Position numbers and translations under genes: made by a program
The notes under the pieces: model-generated
What the model was told of the DNA's origin: nothing
The model's database searches: none
What the model saw: the letters and a program-made list of their open reading frames with translations, nothing else
NCBI GenBank assembly: GCA_965248545.1
Contig: OZ252110.1
Location: 1,178,001 to 1,242,000, forward strand
Length of the DNA: 64,000 nucleotides
Direction of reading: 5' to 3'
Source: Alteromonas_E sp965248545
GTDB taxonomy: Bacteria > Pseudomonadota > Gammaproteobacteria > Enterobacterales > Alteromonadaceae
Shown here: positions 54,013 to 62,536 of the stretch, piece by piece
Numbering within the stretch: the stretch's first letter is position 1
How the letters are laid out: each line of letters opens with the position of its first letter

Positions 54013-54332
54013 TTCAGATTACTTCTCATCCAATTCCAATAAGATTCACTTGCATCAGCAGGCAGTACAACCCACTCACAAACTTCATAGGGGTGTAACT
54101 GCTTCACCACACTAAACCCATCGTCAACGTAATTCGATGCAGTTTTGATCACTAATTGATACTCGCTGTCATCTTCTATCTGCCCCTGCCATCGATAAAC
54201 AGATCGAATAGGCCCGAGTATATTGACACATGCGGCTAATTGCCTTTCGACTAATGCATTGGCAATTGTTTTCGCCGTTTCTTCGTCGGGTACTGTGCAC
54301 AAGGCGACAGATAAAGGTTGTTTCGATTTCAT
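54009..54332 (-). CDS. cutA: Divalent-cation tolerance protein CutA
   Basis: A 107-residue trimeric protein with the CutA motifs TVPDEETAKTIANALVERQL, then AACVNILGPIRSVYRW, then HPYEVCEWVVLP. Linked to copper tolerance in E. coli; the biochemical role is uncertain. ATG 54332 has a GCAGGT site; the frame allows five further residues to 54347. Co-translated with dsbD. Divergent from fxsA. Confidence 0.93.
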   Translation of the reverse strand: MKSKQPLSVALCTVPDEETAKTIANALVERQLAACVNILGPIRSVYRWQGQIEDDSEYQLVIKTASNYVDDGFSVVKQLHPYEVCEWVVLPADASESYWNWMRSNLK

Positions 54333-54524
54333 GCTAATGACCTGCAAAGCGGGTAAACAATTTCATTTTTCTGTGAATTCGACCCACTAACGCGCAGCCA
54401 AATTAGCATCAGGGTATCAAGCCCTGACTCACCGCACCATTATAGGCGAGTATACTAACGTCAAATAATGGCATTGCACCGCAACCTGGCTTGATTTGTA
54501 GACAATTACCCTCACATATTTAGC

Positions 54525-55073
54525 TTGACGAGAAAAAAGGTGACTTGGGTGGGTATATTATTTTTATTATTCGCAGTAATGCCGATTGTAGAAATTGCAT
54601 TATTGATCAACGTCGGCGAGATGATTGGCGGTTGGAATACTGTCGGTATCGTCATCGCAACCGCCTTTATTGGCGCTTTTCTGGTTAAAAAGGAAGGTGT
54701 TTCAACACTTTCAGCCGCGCAAGCGAAGATGCAACAAGGTATCCCGCCAGGTGATGAAATGGCCCAAGGTCTGTTGTTACTCGTTGCCGGTGTTTTACTG
54801 GTTACACCAGGCTTTGTCACCGATATCATTGGCTTGCTCTTTACCCTACCGCCAACCCGCAAAATGTTCGCGAAGGTCTTGCTGGCTAAACTAGCAGTGA
54901 GAGTTCAGTCCCAAGCAGGCTCACCCTTCCAAGGCGGGGCAGGCTTTCATGCACAGTATCAATACCAATCAAAAAGCACATCGACTGACGATGATATTAT
55001 CGAAGGTGAATTTCGTGATAACACCGTTCGCGACGACAAATTAATCGATGGAAACCCCGATCGCCGAGAGTAG
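54525..55073 (+). CDS. fxsA: FxsA family inner-membrane protein
   Basis: A protein of up to 182 residues related to FxsA (suppressor of F exclusion of phage T7 in E. coli). Membrane segments are at about 8-27, 32-50 and 82-105, and the soluble C-terminal part has Gln/Gly-rich sequence and an acidic tail. The core motif LLINVGEMIGGWNTVGIV and LLLVAGVLLVTPGFVTDIIG are characteristic. The start is uncertain: TTG 54525, or GTG at 54540 or 54549, the last nearer to an AAAGGTGA site. Upstream of groES as in many gammaproteobacteria. Confidence 0.87.
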   Translation: MTRKKVTWVGILFLLFAVMPIVEIALLINVGEMIGGWNTVGIVIATAFIGAFLVKKEGVSTLSAAQAKMQQGIPPGDEMAQGLLLLVAGVLLVTPGFVTDIIGLLFTLPPTRKMFAKVLLAKLAVRVQSQAGSPFQGGAGFHAQYQYQSKSTSTDDDIIEGEFRDNTVRDDKLIDGNPDRRE

Positions 55074-55161
55074 TTGAGCGGGCTTCTCGCTGCTTCTCTT
55101 CGATGTGAAGTCTCAGGGTTAATGCCAAATTGGCAAAAAATTGCTTTTTTTTTGTCAAATA

Positions 55162-55193
55162 CCCTTGAGATTGTCAGGGACATACCCATTTAT
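55162..55193 (+). promoter_or_regulatory. Predicted heat-shock (sigma-32) promoter of groESL
   Basis: CCCTTGAGA (55162-55170) and CCCATTTAT (55185-55193), separated by 14 bases, closely match the sigma-32 pattern CTTGAAA-N11-14-CCCCATNTA. It lies about 120 bases before the groES start, leaving a leader that ends with AGGAGA at the ribosome site. Confidence 0.8.
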
Positions 55194-55315
55194 CCCCGCA
55201 GATATAAATTTTATCCGCTTTGTAGGGTGTGAAATTACCCGCAAAGCCGCAACGTATCTCGGTTATCCGAGCACTAAATAAACACAGTAATTTGGAATTT
55301 TCAGGAGATTTGAAA

Positions 55316-55606
55316 ATGGCAATTCGTCCTTTACACGATCGCGTCATCGTAAAACGCGAAGACCAAGAAAGTAAATCTGCTGGCGGTATCGTATTAACCG
55401 GTTCGGCAGCAGAAAAATCAACTCGCGGTAGTGTTATCGCTGTGGGTAACGGTCGTGTTCTAGAAAGCGGTGAAGTTAAAGCACTAGACGTAAAAGTCGG
55501 CGACACCGTTATTTTCAATGATGGCTACGGCGTTAAAACCGAAAAGCTGGACGGTGAAGAAGTCCTTATCATGAGCGAAAGCGACATTCTTGCGATCGTT
55601 GAATAA
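55316..55606 (+). CDS. groES: Co-chaperonin GroES
   Basis: A 96-residue lid of the GroEL folding chamber. It starts MAIRPLHDRVIVKREDQE and contains the mobile loop ESKSAGGIVLTGSAAEKSTRG and the segment VIFNDGYGVKTEKLDGEEVL. The ATG at 55316 has an AGGAGA site; the upstream frame to 55229 is not part of the protein. Controlled with groEL by a predicted sigma-32 promoter. Confidence 0.98.
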   Translation: MAIRPLHDRVIVKREDQESKSAGGIVLTGSAAEKSTRGSVIAVGNGRVLESGEVKALDVKVGDTVIFNDGYGVKTEKLDGEEVLIMSESDILAIVE

Positions 55607-55633
55607 GTTTTAAGAATTAGAGGAATTTGAGAA

Positions 55634-57283
55634 ATGGCAGCTAAAGAAGTCCGTTTTGGTGATGACGCCCGCGTAAAAATGCTTGCTGGCGTAAACATTC
55701 TTGCAAATGCAGTTAAAGTAACCCTAGGTCCTAAAGGCCGTAACGTTGTTTTAGACAAGTCTTTCGGCGCACCTACAATCACTAAAGATGGTGTATCCGT
55801 CGCGAAAGAAATCGAACTTGAAGACAAGTTCGAGAATATGGGCGCACAAATGGTTAAAGAAGTTGCGTCAAAAGCGAATGACGAAGCAGGTGACGGTACA
55901 ACCACTGCAACTGTTCTCGCTCAAGCGATCGTGACAGAAGGTTTGAAGTCTGTCGCTGCGGGTATGAATCCGATGGATCTTAAGCGTGGAATTGACAAAG
56001 CTGTAGTTGCTGCAGTTGAGCAATTGAAAGCGAACTCAGTCCCATGTGCAGACAACAAAGCAATTGCCCAAGTGGGTACTATCTCTGCAAACTCTGACAA
56101 AGAAGTGGGTGATATCATTGCTGAAGCAATGGAGCGCGTTGGTACTGAAGGCGTGATCACCGTTGAAGAAGGCCAAGCACTTCAAAACGAACTAGACGTC
56201 GTTGAAGGTATGCAGTTTGACCGCGGTTACCTTTCTCCATACTTCATCAACAACCAAGAGAACGGCACGGTTGAACTCGACAGCCCATTCATTCTTTTGG
56301 TCGACAAGAAAGTATCGAATATCCGAGAACTACTTCCGACGCTAGAAGCGGTTGCTAAATCATCAAAGCCGCTATTAATTATCGCGGAAGATGTTGAAGG
56401 TGAAGCACTGGCAACATTGGTTGTGAACAATATGCGCGGTATCGTCAAAGTTGCAGCGGTTAAAGCACCAGGTTTTGGTGACCGTCGTAAAGCAATGCTT
56501 CAAGATATTGCAATTTTGACTGGTGGTACTGTGATTTCTGAAGAAATCGGTCTGGAGCTTGAAAAAGTTCAACTAGAAGACCTCGGTACGGCGAAGCGTG
56601 TTGTAATCAGCAAAGACAACACGACTGTGGTTGACGGTGCTGGTGAAGAAGCGGCTATCGAAGGTCGTTGTGGTCAAATCCGCGCGCAAATCGAAGAGTC
56701 AACTTCAGACTACGACAAAGAGAAGCTTCAAGAGCGTCTAGCAAAACTTGCTGGCGGCGTCGCAGTAATCAAAGTTGGTGCAGCTACCGAAGTTGAAATG
56801 AAAGAAAAGAAAGCACGTGTTGAAGATGCGTTACACGCTACTCGCGCGGCAGTTGAAGAAGGTGTTGTTGCGGGCGGTGGTGTTGCTCTTGTGCGCGCAG
56901 CGGCAGCAATTGCTGACCTAGCCGGCGAAAACGAAGACCAAACTCACGGTGTTAAATTAGCCCTTCGTGCGATGGAAGCGCCTCTTCGTCAAATCGCTTC
57001 AAACGCAGGTGCCGAAGCATCTGTAGTAACGAACGCGGTGAAGAACAGCGAAGGTAACAATGGTTACAATGCGGGTAACGATACCTACGGCGATATGATT
57101 GAGATGGGTATCCTAGACCCAACTAAGGTCACTCGCTCTGCACTTCAGTTCGCAGCATCAATCGCAAGCTTGATGATTACAACTGAAGCAATGGTTACTG
57201 ATGCGCCACAAGACGAAGCACCTGCTGCAATGCCTGATATGGGTGGCATGGGCGGCATGGGCGGTATGGGCGGCATGATGTAA
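55634..57283 (+). CDS. groEL: Chaperonin GroEL
   Basis: A 549-residue ATP-dependent folding chamber subunit. Typical segments: VKVTLGPKGRNVVLDKSFGA, then GDGTTTATVLAQAI (nucleotide site), then PGFGDRRKAMLQDIAILTGG. The C-terminal tail is the flexible GGM repeat (four copies, ending GGMM). Full length, 27 bases after groES. Codon use looks optimised compared with neighbours, as expected for a highly expressed gene. Confidence 0.98.
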   Translation: MAAKEVRFGDDARVKMLAGVNILANAVKVTLGPKGRNVVLDKSFGAPTITKDGVSVAKEIELEDKFENMGAQMVKEVASKANDEAGDGTTTATVLAQAIVTEGLKSVAAGMNPMDLKRGIDKAVVAAVEQLKANSVPCADNKAIAQVGTISANSDKEVGDIIAEAMERVGTEGVITVEEGQALQNELDVVEGMQFDRGYLSPYFINNQENGTVELDSPFILLVDKKVSNIRELLPTLEAVAKSSKPLLIIAEDVEGEALATLVVNNMRGIVKVAAVKAPGFGDRRKAMLQDIAILTGGTVISEEIGLELEKVQLEDLGTAKRVVISKDNTTVVDGAGEEAAIEGRCGQIRAQIEESTSDYDKEKLQERLAKLAGGVAVIKVGAATEVEMKEKKARVEDALHATRAAVEEGVVAGGGVALVRAAAAIADLAGENEDQTHGVKLALRAMEAPLRQIASNAGAEASVVTNAVKNSEGNNGYNAGNDTYGDMIEMGILDPTKVTRSALQFAASIASLMITTEAMVTDAPQDEAPAAMPDMGGMGGMGGMGGMM

Positions 57284-57319
57284 GTCAGCTTCTCCTGCTA
57301 CTGCACTTCAGCAGTTCTG

Positions 57320-57356
57320 AAAAAAGGTGCTTGTTGGCAACAACAGCACCTTTTTT
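57320..57356 (+). terminator. Terminator of groESL
   Basis: GGTGCT and GTTG pair with CAAC and AGCACC (one bulge), flanked by A6 and T6 runs. It lies about 40 bases after groEL. The A-run also allows use from the minus-strand side. Confidence 0.88.
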
Positions 57357-57386
57357 AGTGTTCGCTAAATACTACTTTGCCTGAGC

Positions 57387-58052
57387 CTATTTGCTGTAGT
57401 TTGATTCATAAGCAGTGAAACCGCGGTTCGGGCAAAACGTATAGTTGTTGTCTTGATTCCGCCTTCTTCCCTCTCCCACTATCCATCTAAATGTTATGCA
57501 ATGGTCGGGACCATTCAACTCCAATATCTCAATCCGAGTAGGGCGCTTAGATCCATAAGTGCGTACTTCACCTTGCTTCCAATAACCGAGTGGAAATTTA
57601 CTGCCTCGTCCATCGAAAGTTCTAGTTCCCCATTGTGTGCGTTTATCCAAAATTCTCACTAAACCGTCTTGAGAACGATTGATCGTAAAGTGAGATTCCA
57701 CTGGTTCACCGCGAATACTAAACGTCCTTACATAATAAGGGATATTTTCACCTGCCCACTCAATTGCCGTTGTGTTGGTTTGAGTTTTATAAGGGCCTGT
57801 CACTTCAACCTCGTGACACTGTGAGCCTCGTCCGACTATCGTATAGCAAGCATTCGTATTTACCGCATTGAAGTTCAACGTATGCTCCCCGTTCCACTCG
57901 GCGCCCGTGAATAATTCAACAGGTATAAAACGTAGCTTAGTCTCTGGGTTGTAAGCTTTTTCCCACGGATTCTCCGTCGCTGAGACTGCGTGTATATCTG
58001 CAAAAGACGTTGTTAACAAACTGATGAATAAAATCTTTAGCTCGGTTTTCAC
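57387..58052 (-). CDS. Exported hypothetical protein
   Basis: A 221-residue protein with a signal peptide (about 1-24, ending in VSATEN). It is rich in aromatic and charged residues and has four Cys in the mature part (NACYTIVGRGSQCHEVEV near 68-85; DHCITFRW and YTFCPNRGF near the end), likely two disulfides. The fold looks beta-rich. No family recognised. It is convergent with groEL and divergent from the acyltransferase gene. Confidence 0.62.
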   Translation of the reverse strand: MKTELKILFISLLTTSFADIHAVSATENPWEKAYNPETKLRFIPVELFTGAEWNGEHTLNFNAVNTNACYTIVGRGSQCHEVEVTGPYKTQTNTTAIEWAGENIPYYVRTFSIRGEPVESHFTINRSQDGLVRILDKRTQWGTRTFDGRGSKFPLGYWKQGEVRTYGSKRPTRIEILELNGPDHCITFRWIVGEGRRRNQDNNYTFCPNRGFTAYESNYSK

Positions 58053-58447
58053 AACTGATACCCCTTTTTTAAAATTCCTTGATTATTGTCTTATTGACGA
58101 ACAATTGAATGTGCCGAGCAGAGCATTCGAGTGCTCGCACAGTGGTATTACTCTAAGGTCTTATATTTTTCAGTATGTTGAGAATATGTAAGTAAAGGTA
58201 ACGTATTTAAAACTACCGGTTTAGGTAGTTGTTACGTCGCTCCGACTCCATACAATTCTGATTAACCAAATTGGTAAATGGAGATTAAGCGAATGCGGAG
58301 CAAACATGCGATCTATCAACATGCAGTTGCTCACAGTAACAATAATTCCGCCTTAGCTCGACGAGAGTCCTGCTTGACCTAATCGGGTTCGACAATCGAT
58401 AGTCGCTGTAGTTTATTATTAAGTTTTAATTCCGCGTATTCAGCCCA
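58053..58447. other. Intergenic region of about 395 bases
   Basis: A divergent promoter region between the exported hypothetical protein and the acyltransferase gene. It contains a nested dyad at 58198-58235. No supported gene is seen; a 34-codon frame at 58278-58382 has no coding character. Confidence 0.5.
58198..58235. repeat. Nested inverted repeat upstream of the acyltransferase gene
   Basis: Inner arms AACTACC (58211-58217) and GGTAGTT (58224-58230) have a 6-base loop. Outer arms GTAAC (58198-58202) and GTTAC (58231-58235) give a second, bulged stem. It could be an operator or an RNA hairpin in a leader. No T-tract follows on either strand. Confidence 0.45.
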
Positions 58448-59605
58448 ATGGATTCAAAGCAATATCTACCCGCTCTTACTGGGATCCGCTTTATTGCCGT
58501 ATTCCATATATTCCTTCATCACTTGTGGGCGGTGCATACATACGTCAGCAACACCAAGCCAGGAACTGAAGACTTGTTGAAGGACATGTCCTATCTACCT
58601 GACGGTTTGATGCTGTTTTTTGCCAATGGGTGGGTTTCTACTAGTCTTTTTTTCATGCTGTCGGGCTTTATTCTCGGTCATTTATATTGGAAACCAAATG
58701 GCGAGTTAAAAGGCGGAGCAAACCAATTCCTAGTGCAGCGCTTTGTGCGGATATACCCCGTTCATTTGCTCGCGATGATACCGCTGCTTATTAATGCATT
58801 TCATGTACATATCGAAGATGGTTTTTCGCTACCGTTTATTGTGAGTAGTGCACTCGGTACAGTTCTGCTGGTCCAAGCGTGGGTTCCCAGCTGGATACCC
58901 ATGTGGAACTGGCCGACTTGGACAATATCAGTCATGGTCTTCCTGTATCTGTTGTTGCCGCTTATCATTAAATTACTGAATCGCTTAACTATTTCACAAA
59001 GACGCTTTTTATTGTGTGTTTTGCCACTAATATCGCTGTTGCCGACCGCTGTTTACGCACGCTTGTTGTGGCAAGGCATGCCCTGGAATATGAATACTGA
59101 GATTTTTTTCAGCAACTTCCCATTATTCTGGGTGCCATATTTCATCGCGGGAACACTTTTGAGTCGACTCATCAAAGACGACACAATGCCACTAAACAGG
59201 AGAAACGTTTGGTTGGCGAAGGGTGATGTCGCGTTTTTCGCGGCACTGTCATTCACATTCATTCCTGATTTACTGCAACCTGTAACCTCCTTTATTCGAT
59301 TTGGGGTTTTAATGCCTCTCTACATGATATTTATTGTGGATCTAGCCAGAGGAAATGGTGTGATGGCGCGGTTGTTGTCTTCTCGGTTAATGAATTATCT
59401 AGGACAAATCAGTTTTTCAATTTTCATCTGGCAGTCCCTGGTGATTGCCGCACTGCTGATTTCGGCATCGTTGTATCCTCCCGTAACTAATGTCCATCTA
59501 CCTATGGCAATAATTGCAGTACTACTCATTTCAATCGCGAGTTTGCACTGGGTTGAGCGGCCTATTGCGCGCTACGTCAAAGCGAAGCAAACCAAAAACA
59601 ATTGA
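58448..59605 (+). CDS. Acyltransferase 3 family membrane protein
   Basis: A 385-residue integral membrane enzyme with about ten TM helices. The start LPALTGIRFIAVFHIFLHHL has the family Arg and His residues. Other typical parts are FFMLSGFILGHLYW, then FLVQRFVRIYPVHLL, then YLGQISFSIFIWQSL. These proteins O-acylate sugars of exopolysaccharide, O-antigen or peptidoglycan. No polysaccharide genes are adjacent, so the acceptor is unknown. Confidence 0.85.
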   Translation: MDSKQYLPALTGIRFIAVFHIFLHHLWAVHTYVSNTKPGTEDLLKDMSYLPDGLMLFFANGWVSTSLFFMLSGFILGHLYWKPNGELKGGANQFLVQRFVRIYPVHLLAMIPLLINAFHVHIEDGFSLPFIVSSALGTVLLVQAWVPSWIPMWNWPTWTISVMVFLYLLLPLIIKLLNRLTISQRRFLLCVLPLISLLPTAVYARLLWQGMPWNMNTEIFFSNFPLFWVPYFIAGTLLSRLIKDDTMPLNRRNVWLAKGDVAFFAALSFTFIPDLLQPVTSFIRFGVLMPLYMIFIVDLARGNGVMARLLSSRLMNYLGQISFSIFIWQSLVIAALLISASLYPPVTNVHLPMAIIAVLLISIASLHWVERPIARYVKAKQTKNN

Positions 59606-59629
59606 TTCCCCAACCCAACGACCAACTTA

Positions 59630-60673
59630 TTATGCGGCCCTGCCGGTCAAGAAGCGCAGTTTCACGCGTTTAAAGCCTAACCTCAGCATTAATCCGGCTA
59701 ACATAAGGGCACTGATTTGATACACCAAAGACTGCATGTCGGAATGTTCTCCATGACTGAGGGAGAGCTGCCAATCAAAAGTAGTCATCAGTATATCTAA
59801 CAGCATTCCGGCGGCCAGTGCACTACCAATTAGTGCGATCACATAAATGAGCAATTCTCGTCGGCCCAATTCATTTTTAATCACCATTAAGGTTGCAATA
59901 TTAGTGGCAGGACCGGTGAGCATGAATACCAATGCAGCGCCCGGAGAAATACCCGCCATCATCAATCCTACCGCTATTGGTGTAGACGCCGTAGCACAGA
60001 TATACATGGGGATTGAGATGATGACCATTAAGATCATTGCCAAAGGACCACTGCCGTAATCGGCCATCCAATCCGCTGGCACATAAGCCACAATAATCGC
60101 CGCGAAAAATAGGCCGATCACCAGCCATTTCATAAAATCGGCCAAGAGCTTATCGAACCCATAGCGAACGATGGCAGTGAATAGCTGTAATGGCGAGAGC
60201 GCTGGTGACTCACTGACGTCCGACTTGGATGCGTGACAGCACGATTTCACGTTAGCATTGCGGTTATCAGCGACAGATTCATGTCCAAATATCGCGATTG
60301 CAGTACCTGTGATAATGGCAGAGGCAATGGCAGCAATGGGCCGAGCGATTGCCATTATGGGTCCCATTAGGGCATAGGTTATGCCGATCGAATCAACGCC
60401 TGTTTCAGGCGTTGCAACCAGAAAGCTCGCCGTACTTGCTTTACTTGCACCACTGCGACGAATGCCCATCGCCACCGGGATAACGGAACAGGAACACAGG
60501 GGTATCGGCGCGCCGATAACGGCCGCTGTCGCCACTGAACTTTTTTTTCCTAGTAACCTTTCGACCGTTTGTCTGGGAATCAAATGATGGATAACACCGG
60601 CAATCAGCATTCCCAACAAAAGAAAAGGCGCAGACTCGACAAATAGGCGAATGAAATGCTCAATTAACAACAT
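59630..60673 (-). CDS. SO_0444-type Cu/Zn efflux permease
   Basis: A 347-residue permease (DUF318/PF03773-like) with about eight TM helices. Metal-related parts: CSCSVIPVAMGIRRSG near residues 60-75, a cytoplasmic segment with KSCCHASKSD near 143-152, and LTGPATNIATLMVIKNELGR. The family in Shewanella is annotated as a Cu/Zn exporter. Its ATG lies inside the end of the upstream MerR-family gene (14-base overlap), so regulator and exporter are one operon under a MerR-type promoter. Confidence 0.86.
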   Translation of the reverse strand: MLLIEHFIRLFVESAPFLLLGMLIAGVIHHLIPRQTVERLLGKKSSVATAAVIGAPIPLCSCSVIPVAMGIRRSGASKASTASFLVATPETGVDSIGITYALMGPIMAIARPIAAIASAIITGTAIAIFGHESVADNRNANVKSCCHASKSDVSESPALSPLQLFTAIVRYGFDKLLADFMKWLVIGLFFAAIIVAYVPADWMADYGSGPLAMILMVIISIPMYICATASTPIAVGLMMAGISPGAALVFMLTGPATNIATLMVIKNELGRRELLIYVIALIGSALAAGMLLDILMTTFDWQLSLSHGEHSDMQSLVYQISALMLAGLMLRLGFKRVKLRFLTGRAA

Positions 60674-61085
60674 GATTAGCCTCTTCTTCTGGTGCTTCTA
60701 GTTTTGCAATGATCGAACAGAATTCGGCACTTTCAGAGCCACCACAACATTTTTGCGCAAGCTCGGTGAGTGTTTTTTCCAGCTGCTGTAGTTGTTGGAT
60801 CTTAACCTTTATGTCTTGAATCTTAGTCTCTGTTATGGACTTTGCTTCTGCGCAAATATGCTCCGATTTAGCGTCTTTAATACTGAGTAAAGACGCGGTG
60901 TCATCGAGACTAAAACCACTGTCTTTACAACGTTTGATAAACCTCGCAGAGTGCAAATCGTCTTGGCTGTAATCCCGATAGTTATTCTCCACCGATTTCC
61001 GCGGCACGATTAGTCCTAAGGTTTCATAGTAGCGCAACGTATGCGTCGTTAGCCCACTTAGCTTTGCCAACTCTCCAATTTTCAT
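60660..61085 (-). CDS. MerR family zinc/heavy-metal-responsive regulator (ZntR-like)
   Basis: A 141-residue activator. The N-terminal winged HTH reads MKIGELAKLSGLTTHTLRYY, then ETLGLI. A dimerisation coiled coil covers about 82-110, and metal ligands are HICAEAK near 76-79 and the C-terminal CCGGSESAEFC, the same pattern as ZntR (Cys79, Cys114, Cys115, Cys124). Such proteins twist a promoter with an over-long spacer when metal binds. Such a promoter lies just upstream. It is the first gene of the operon with the permease. Confidence 0.88.
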   Translation of the reverse strand: MKIGELAKLSGLTTHTLRYYETLGLIVPRKSVENNYRDYSQDDLHSARFIKRCKDSGFSLDDTASLLSIKDAKSEHICAEAKSITETKIQDIKVKIQQLQQLEKTLTELAQKCCGGSESAEFCSIIAKLEAPEEEANHVVN

Positions 61086-61123
61086 TGGTGCCTCTCTCTC
61101 GCAAAATTCAGCTTATATTGATC

Positions 61124-61155
61124 AGTATAAACCTTAGAGTGCACACGAAGGTCAA
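61124..61155 (-). promoter_or_regulatory. MerR-type promoter/operator of the metal-efflux operon
   Basis: On the minus strand TTGACC (61150-61155) and TATACT (61124-61129) are separated by 20 bases, longer than normal sigma-70 spacing. The spacer holds the dyad ACCTT...AAGGT centred on GTGCAC. This is the layout of zntA/copA promoters activated by ZntR/CueR. Confidence 0.82.
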
Positions 61156-61196
61156 GCAATTAAAAAACCCAACGCAACTGGATATTTATACAGTTA

Positions 61197-61218
61197 TGTG
61201 TAATGCTTTTATTACGCA
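61197..61218. repeat. Dyad TGTGTAAT-N6-ATTACGCA
   Basis: Arms at 61197-61204 and 61211-61218 match in seven of eight positions. It lies between the MerR promoter and a small plus-strand frame that begins at 61240. It could be an operator or a hairpin. Confidence 0.4.
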
Positions 61219-61239
61219 TTGAATATATGGCGATTTACC

Positions 61240-61368
61240 ATGCTAATAAAACTCTCTCGATTTGCAGCGGCACTGCTTTTGATTAGCTTGATAGCCGTGG
61301 CCAGTAGCTTGGATACGCTTGCCAGCGACACCGAACAGACAACCGGTCCAACTGAAAACGGTAGGTAA
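61240..61368 (+). CDS. Possible small exported peptide (42 residues)
   Basis: ATG at 61240 to TAA at 61368. It encodes a basic start (MLIKLSRF), a hydrophobic stretch (AAALLLISLIAVA), and a short polar tail (SDTEQTTGPTENGR), a typical signal-peptide layout with a possible site after LASD. A strong hairpin terminator follows directly. The ribosome site is weak. No homolog recognised; it may be a secreted mini-peptide or chance. Confidence 0.4.
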   Translation: MLIKLSRFAAALLLISLIAVASSLDTLASDTEQTTGPTENGR

Positions 61369-61374
61369 TGAAAC

Positions 61375-61404
61375 AAAAAAAGCCCGCTATTTAGCGGGCT
61401 TTTC
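61375..61404. terminator. Bidirectional terminator
   Basis: AGCCCGCT (61381-61388) and AGCGGGCT (61393-61400) with a 4-base loop, flanked by A6 and T4 runs. It serves the DUF3718 gene on the minus strand and probably the small plus-strand frame. Confidence 0.85.
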
Positions 61405-61417
61405 AGTATCTTCGAAT

Positions 61418-61810
61418 TTAGATGCGGTTGTTTAGGACTTCCGCGATAGGAGAGTCCATAAGGCCGTTTTCTGAAACCCATGCACGCAACGTTTGACCGT
61501 CTTGCTCTGGAGCATTCAATTGGCTCTTAGGCATCTTTTTAACAAGTAAGCTACCAGACTCAACTGAACCTGCTAGGAACGCTGTTCTAATCAAGCTGTT
61601 GCCGTCACATGTGATACCACCGTAGTAGTCTTGAAGTTTAAGGCTGAAGTTTTTTTGTACTGAAGACATCTTTTTGCGTAACTGGCCTTTATCGTCAGCT
61701 TTAACAATTGAACAGATGTTCTGTAATTCAGACTCTACGCTCGCAGCAGCAGTTGCAGAGAAACCCAAACCAGTAGCGATAACAGCAATAGAAAGTACAC
61801 TTTTCAACAT
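61418..61810 (-). CDS. DUF3718 family exported protein
   Basis: A 130-residue protein with a signal peptide (about 1-23, ending in AAAS). The DUF3718 text is LQNICSIVKADDKGQLRKKM, then FSLKLQDYYGGITCDGNSLI, with two Cys likely in a disulfide. The family is common in Shewanella, Alteromonas and Colwellia; function unknown. A perfect 8-bp dyad lies about 90 bases upstream. Confidence 0.85.
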   Translation of the reverse strand: MLKSVLSIAVIATGLGFSATAAASVESELQNICSIVKADDKGQLRKKMSSVQKNFSLKLQDYYGGITCDGNSLIRTAFLAGSVESGSLLVKKMPKSQLNAPEQDGQTLRAWVSENGLMDSPIAEVLNNRI

Positions 61811-61900
61811 GATATTTTCCTCGAATTAAGTAAGTTGTGTTTGAAAACGAGGCGCATTAAATAGTAATTAACCTGTACGCAAAACAAACAGCGTCATACA

Positions 61901-61922
61901 TAGGTATTTCTTTTAATACCTA
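61901..61922. repeat. Perfect 8-bp inverted repeat upstream of the DUF3718 gene
   Basis: TAGGTATT (61901-61908) and AATACCTA (61915-61922) with a 6-base TCTTTT loop. It is placed about 90-110 bases upstream of the DUF3718 start. A regulatory operator is more likely than a terminator because no T-tract follows. Confidence 0.45.
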
Positions 61923-62428
61923 AAATCCACAGAGTCGAGTTTGACAAACCTACAAACCCTGCTTTATCAAGCTATCCAGCATTGTTTTATAAGGTTTTTT
62001 TTGACTGCCAGATTTGCTAATGATGGATCATAAGTTTTTCTAATGATTATTTTTTGTGCAATTTTTTGATGTTTTTTAAATTTTATCTCGTCGTTTTAAC
62101 GCTACTTTGAGTAATTAAAAGAGGCAAAAATGGATTTTGAGCGTAAAATTTGATTGTTTACGCTATTTTTCACACTTTCAGTTTATGATTTTTTATCAAA
62201 ATCAAATCGCCTTACGCTTCAACGCTAAAGAAAGACACTAACCCATTGAGATTGTTTGTGTTTCGGCCGTGTTACTAAAAAAAGCGGTTCGCTAAAATGA
62301 TACGGCACAGAAAAGTCGGCTTGAGAGATTTTTTGACTGTGATGCTCTGGTCGACTCAAAATCCCTGAACTTCGTCGGGAAGGATAATGGATTGGTCGTA
62401 ATTTCCTGTTATTATCGGGTACTAGTTC

Positions 62429-62536
62429 TTAACCTCCGAGTCTTGGTCTGCCTTCGTCAGTAATAAGGCATGCCTGAGCGAGCGTGCTATCAATGCAGTA
62501 AAGGCTAACAAGCATTAAGCTGCGTTTTATTGTCAT
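62429..62536 (-). CDS. Doubtful small exported peptide (35 residues)
   Basis: ATG at 62536 to TAA at 62429 on the minus strand. The first part looks like a signal peptide (MTIKRSLMLVSLYCIDSTLA) with cleavage after AQA. No ribosome site or homolog is seen. Confidence 0.2.
   Translation of the reverse strand: MTIKRSLMLVSLYCIDSTLAQACLITDEGRPRLGG

Noticed and set aside
57238..57283. Repeat GGM coding at the end of groEL as a possible repeat element
   Set aside because: This is the normal flexible GroEL tail.
58278..58382. 34-codon frame before the acyltransferase gene
   Set aside because: No ribosome site, no hydrophobic or domain pattern, no coding character.
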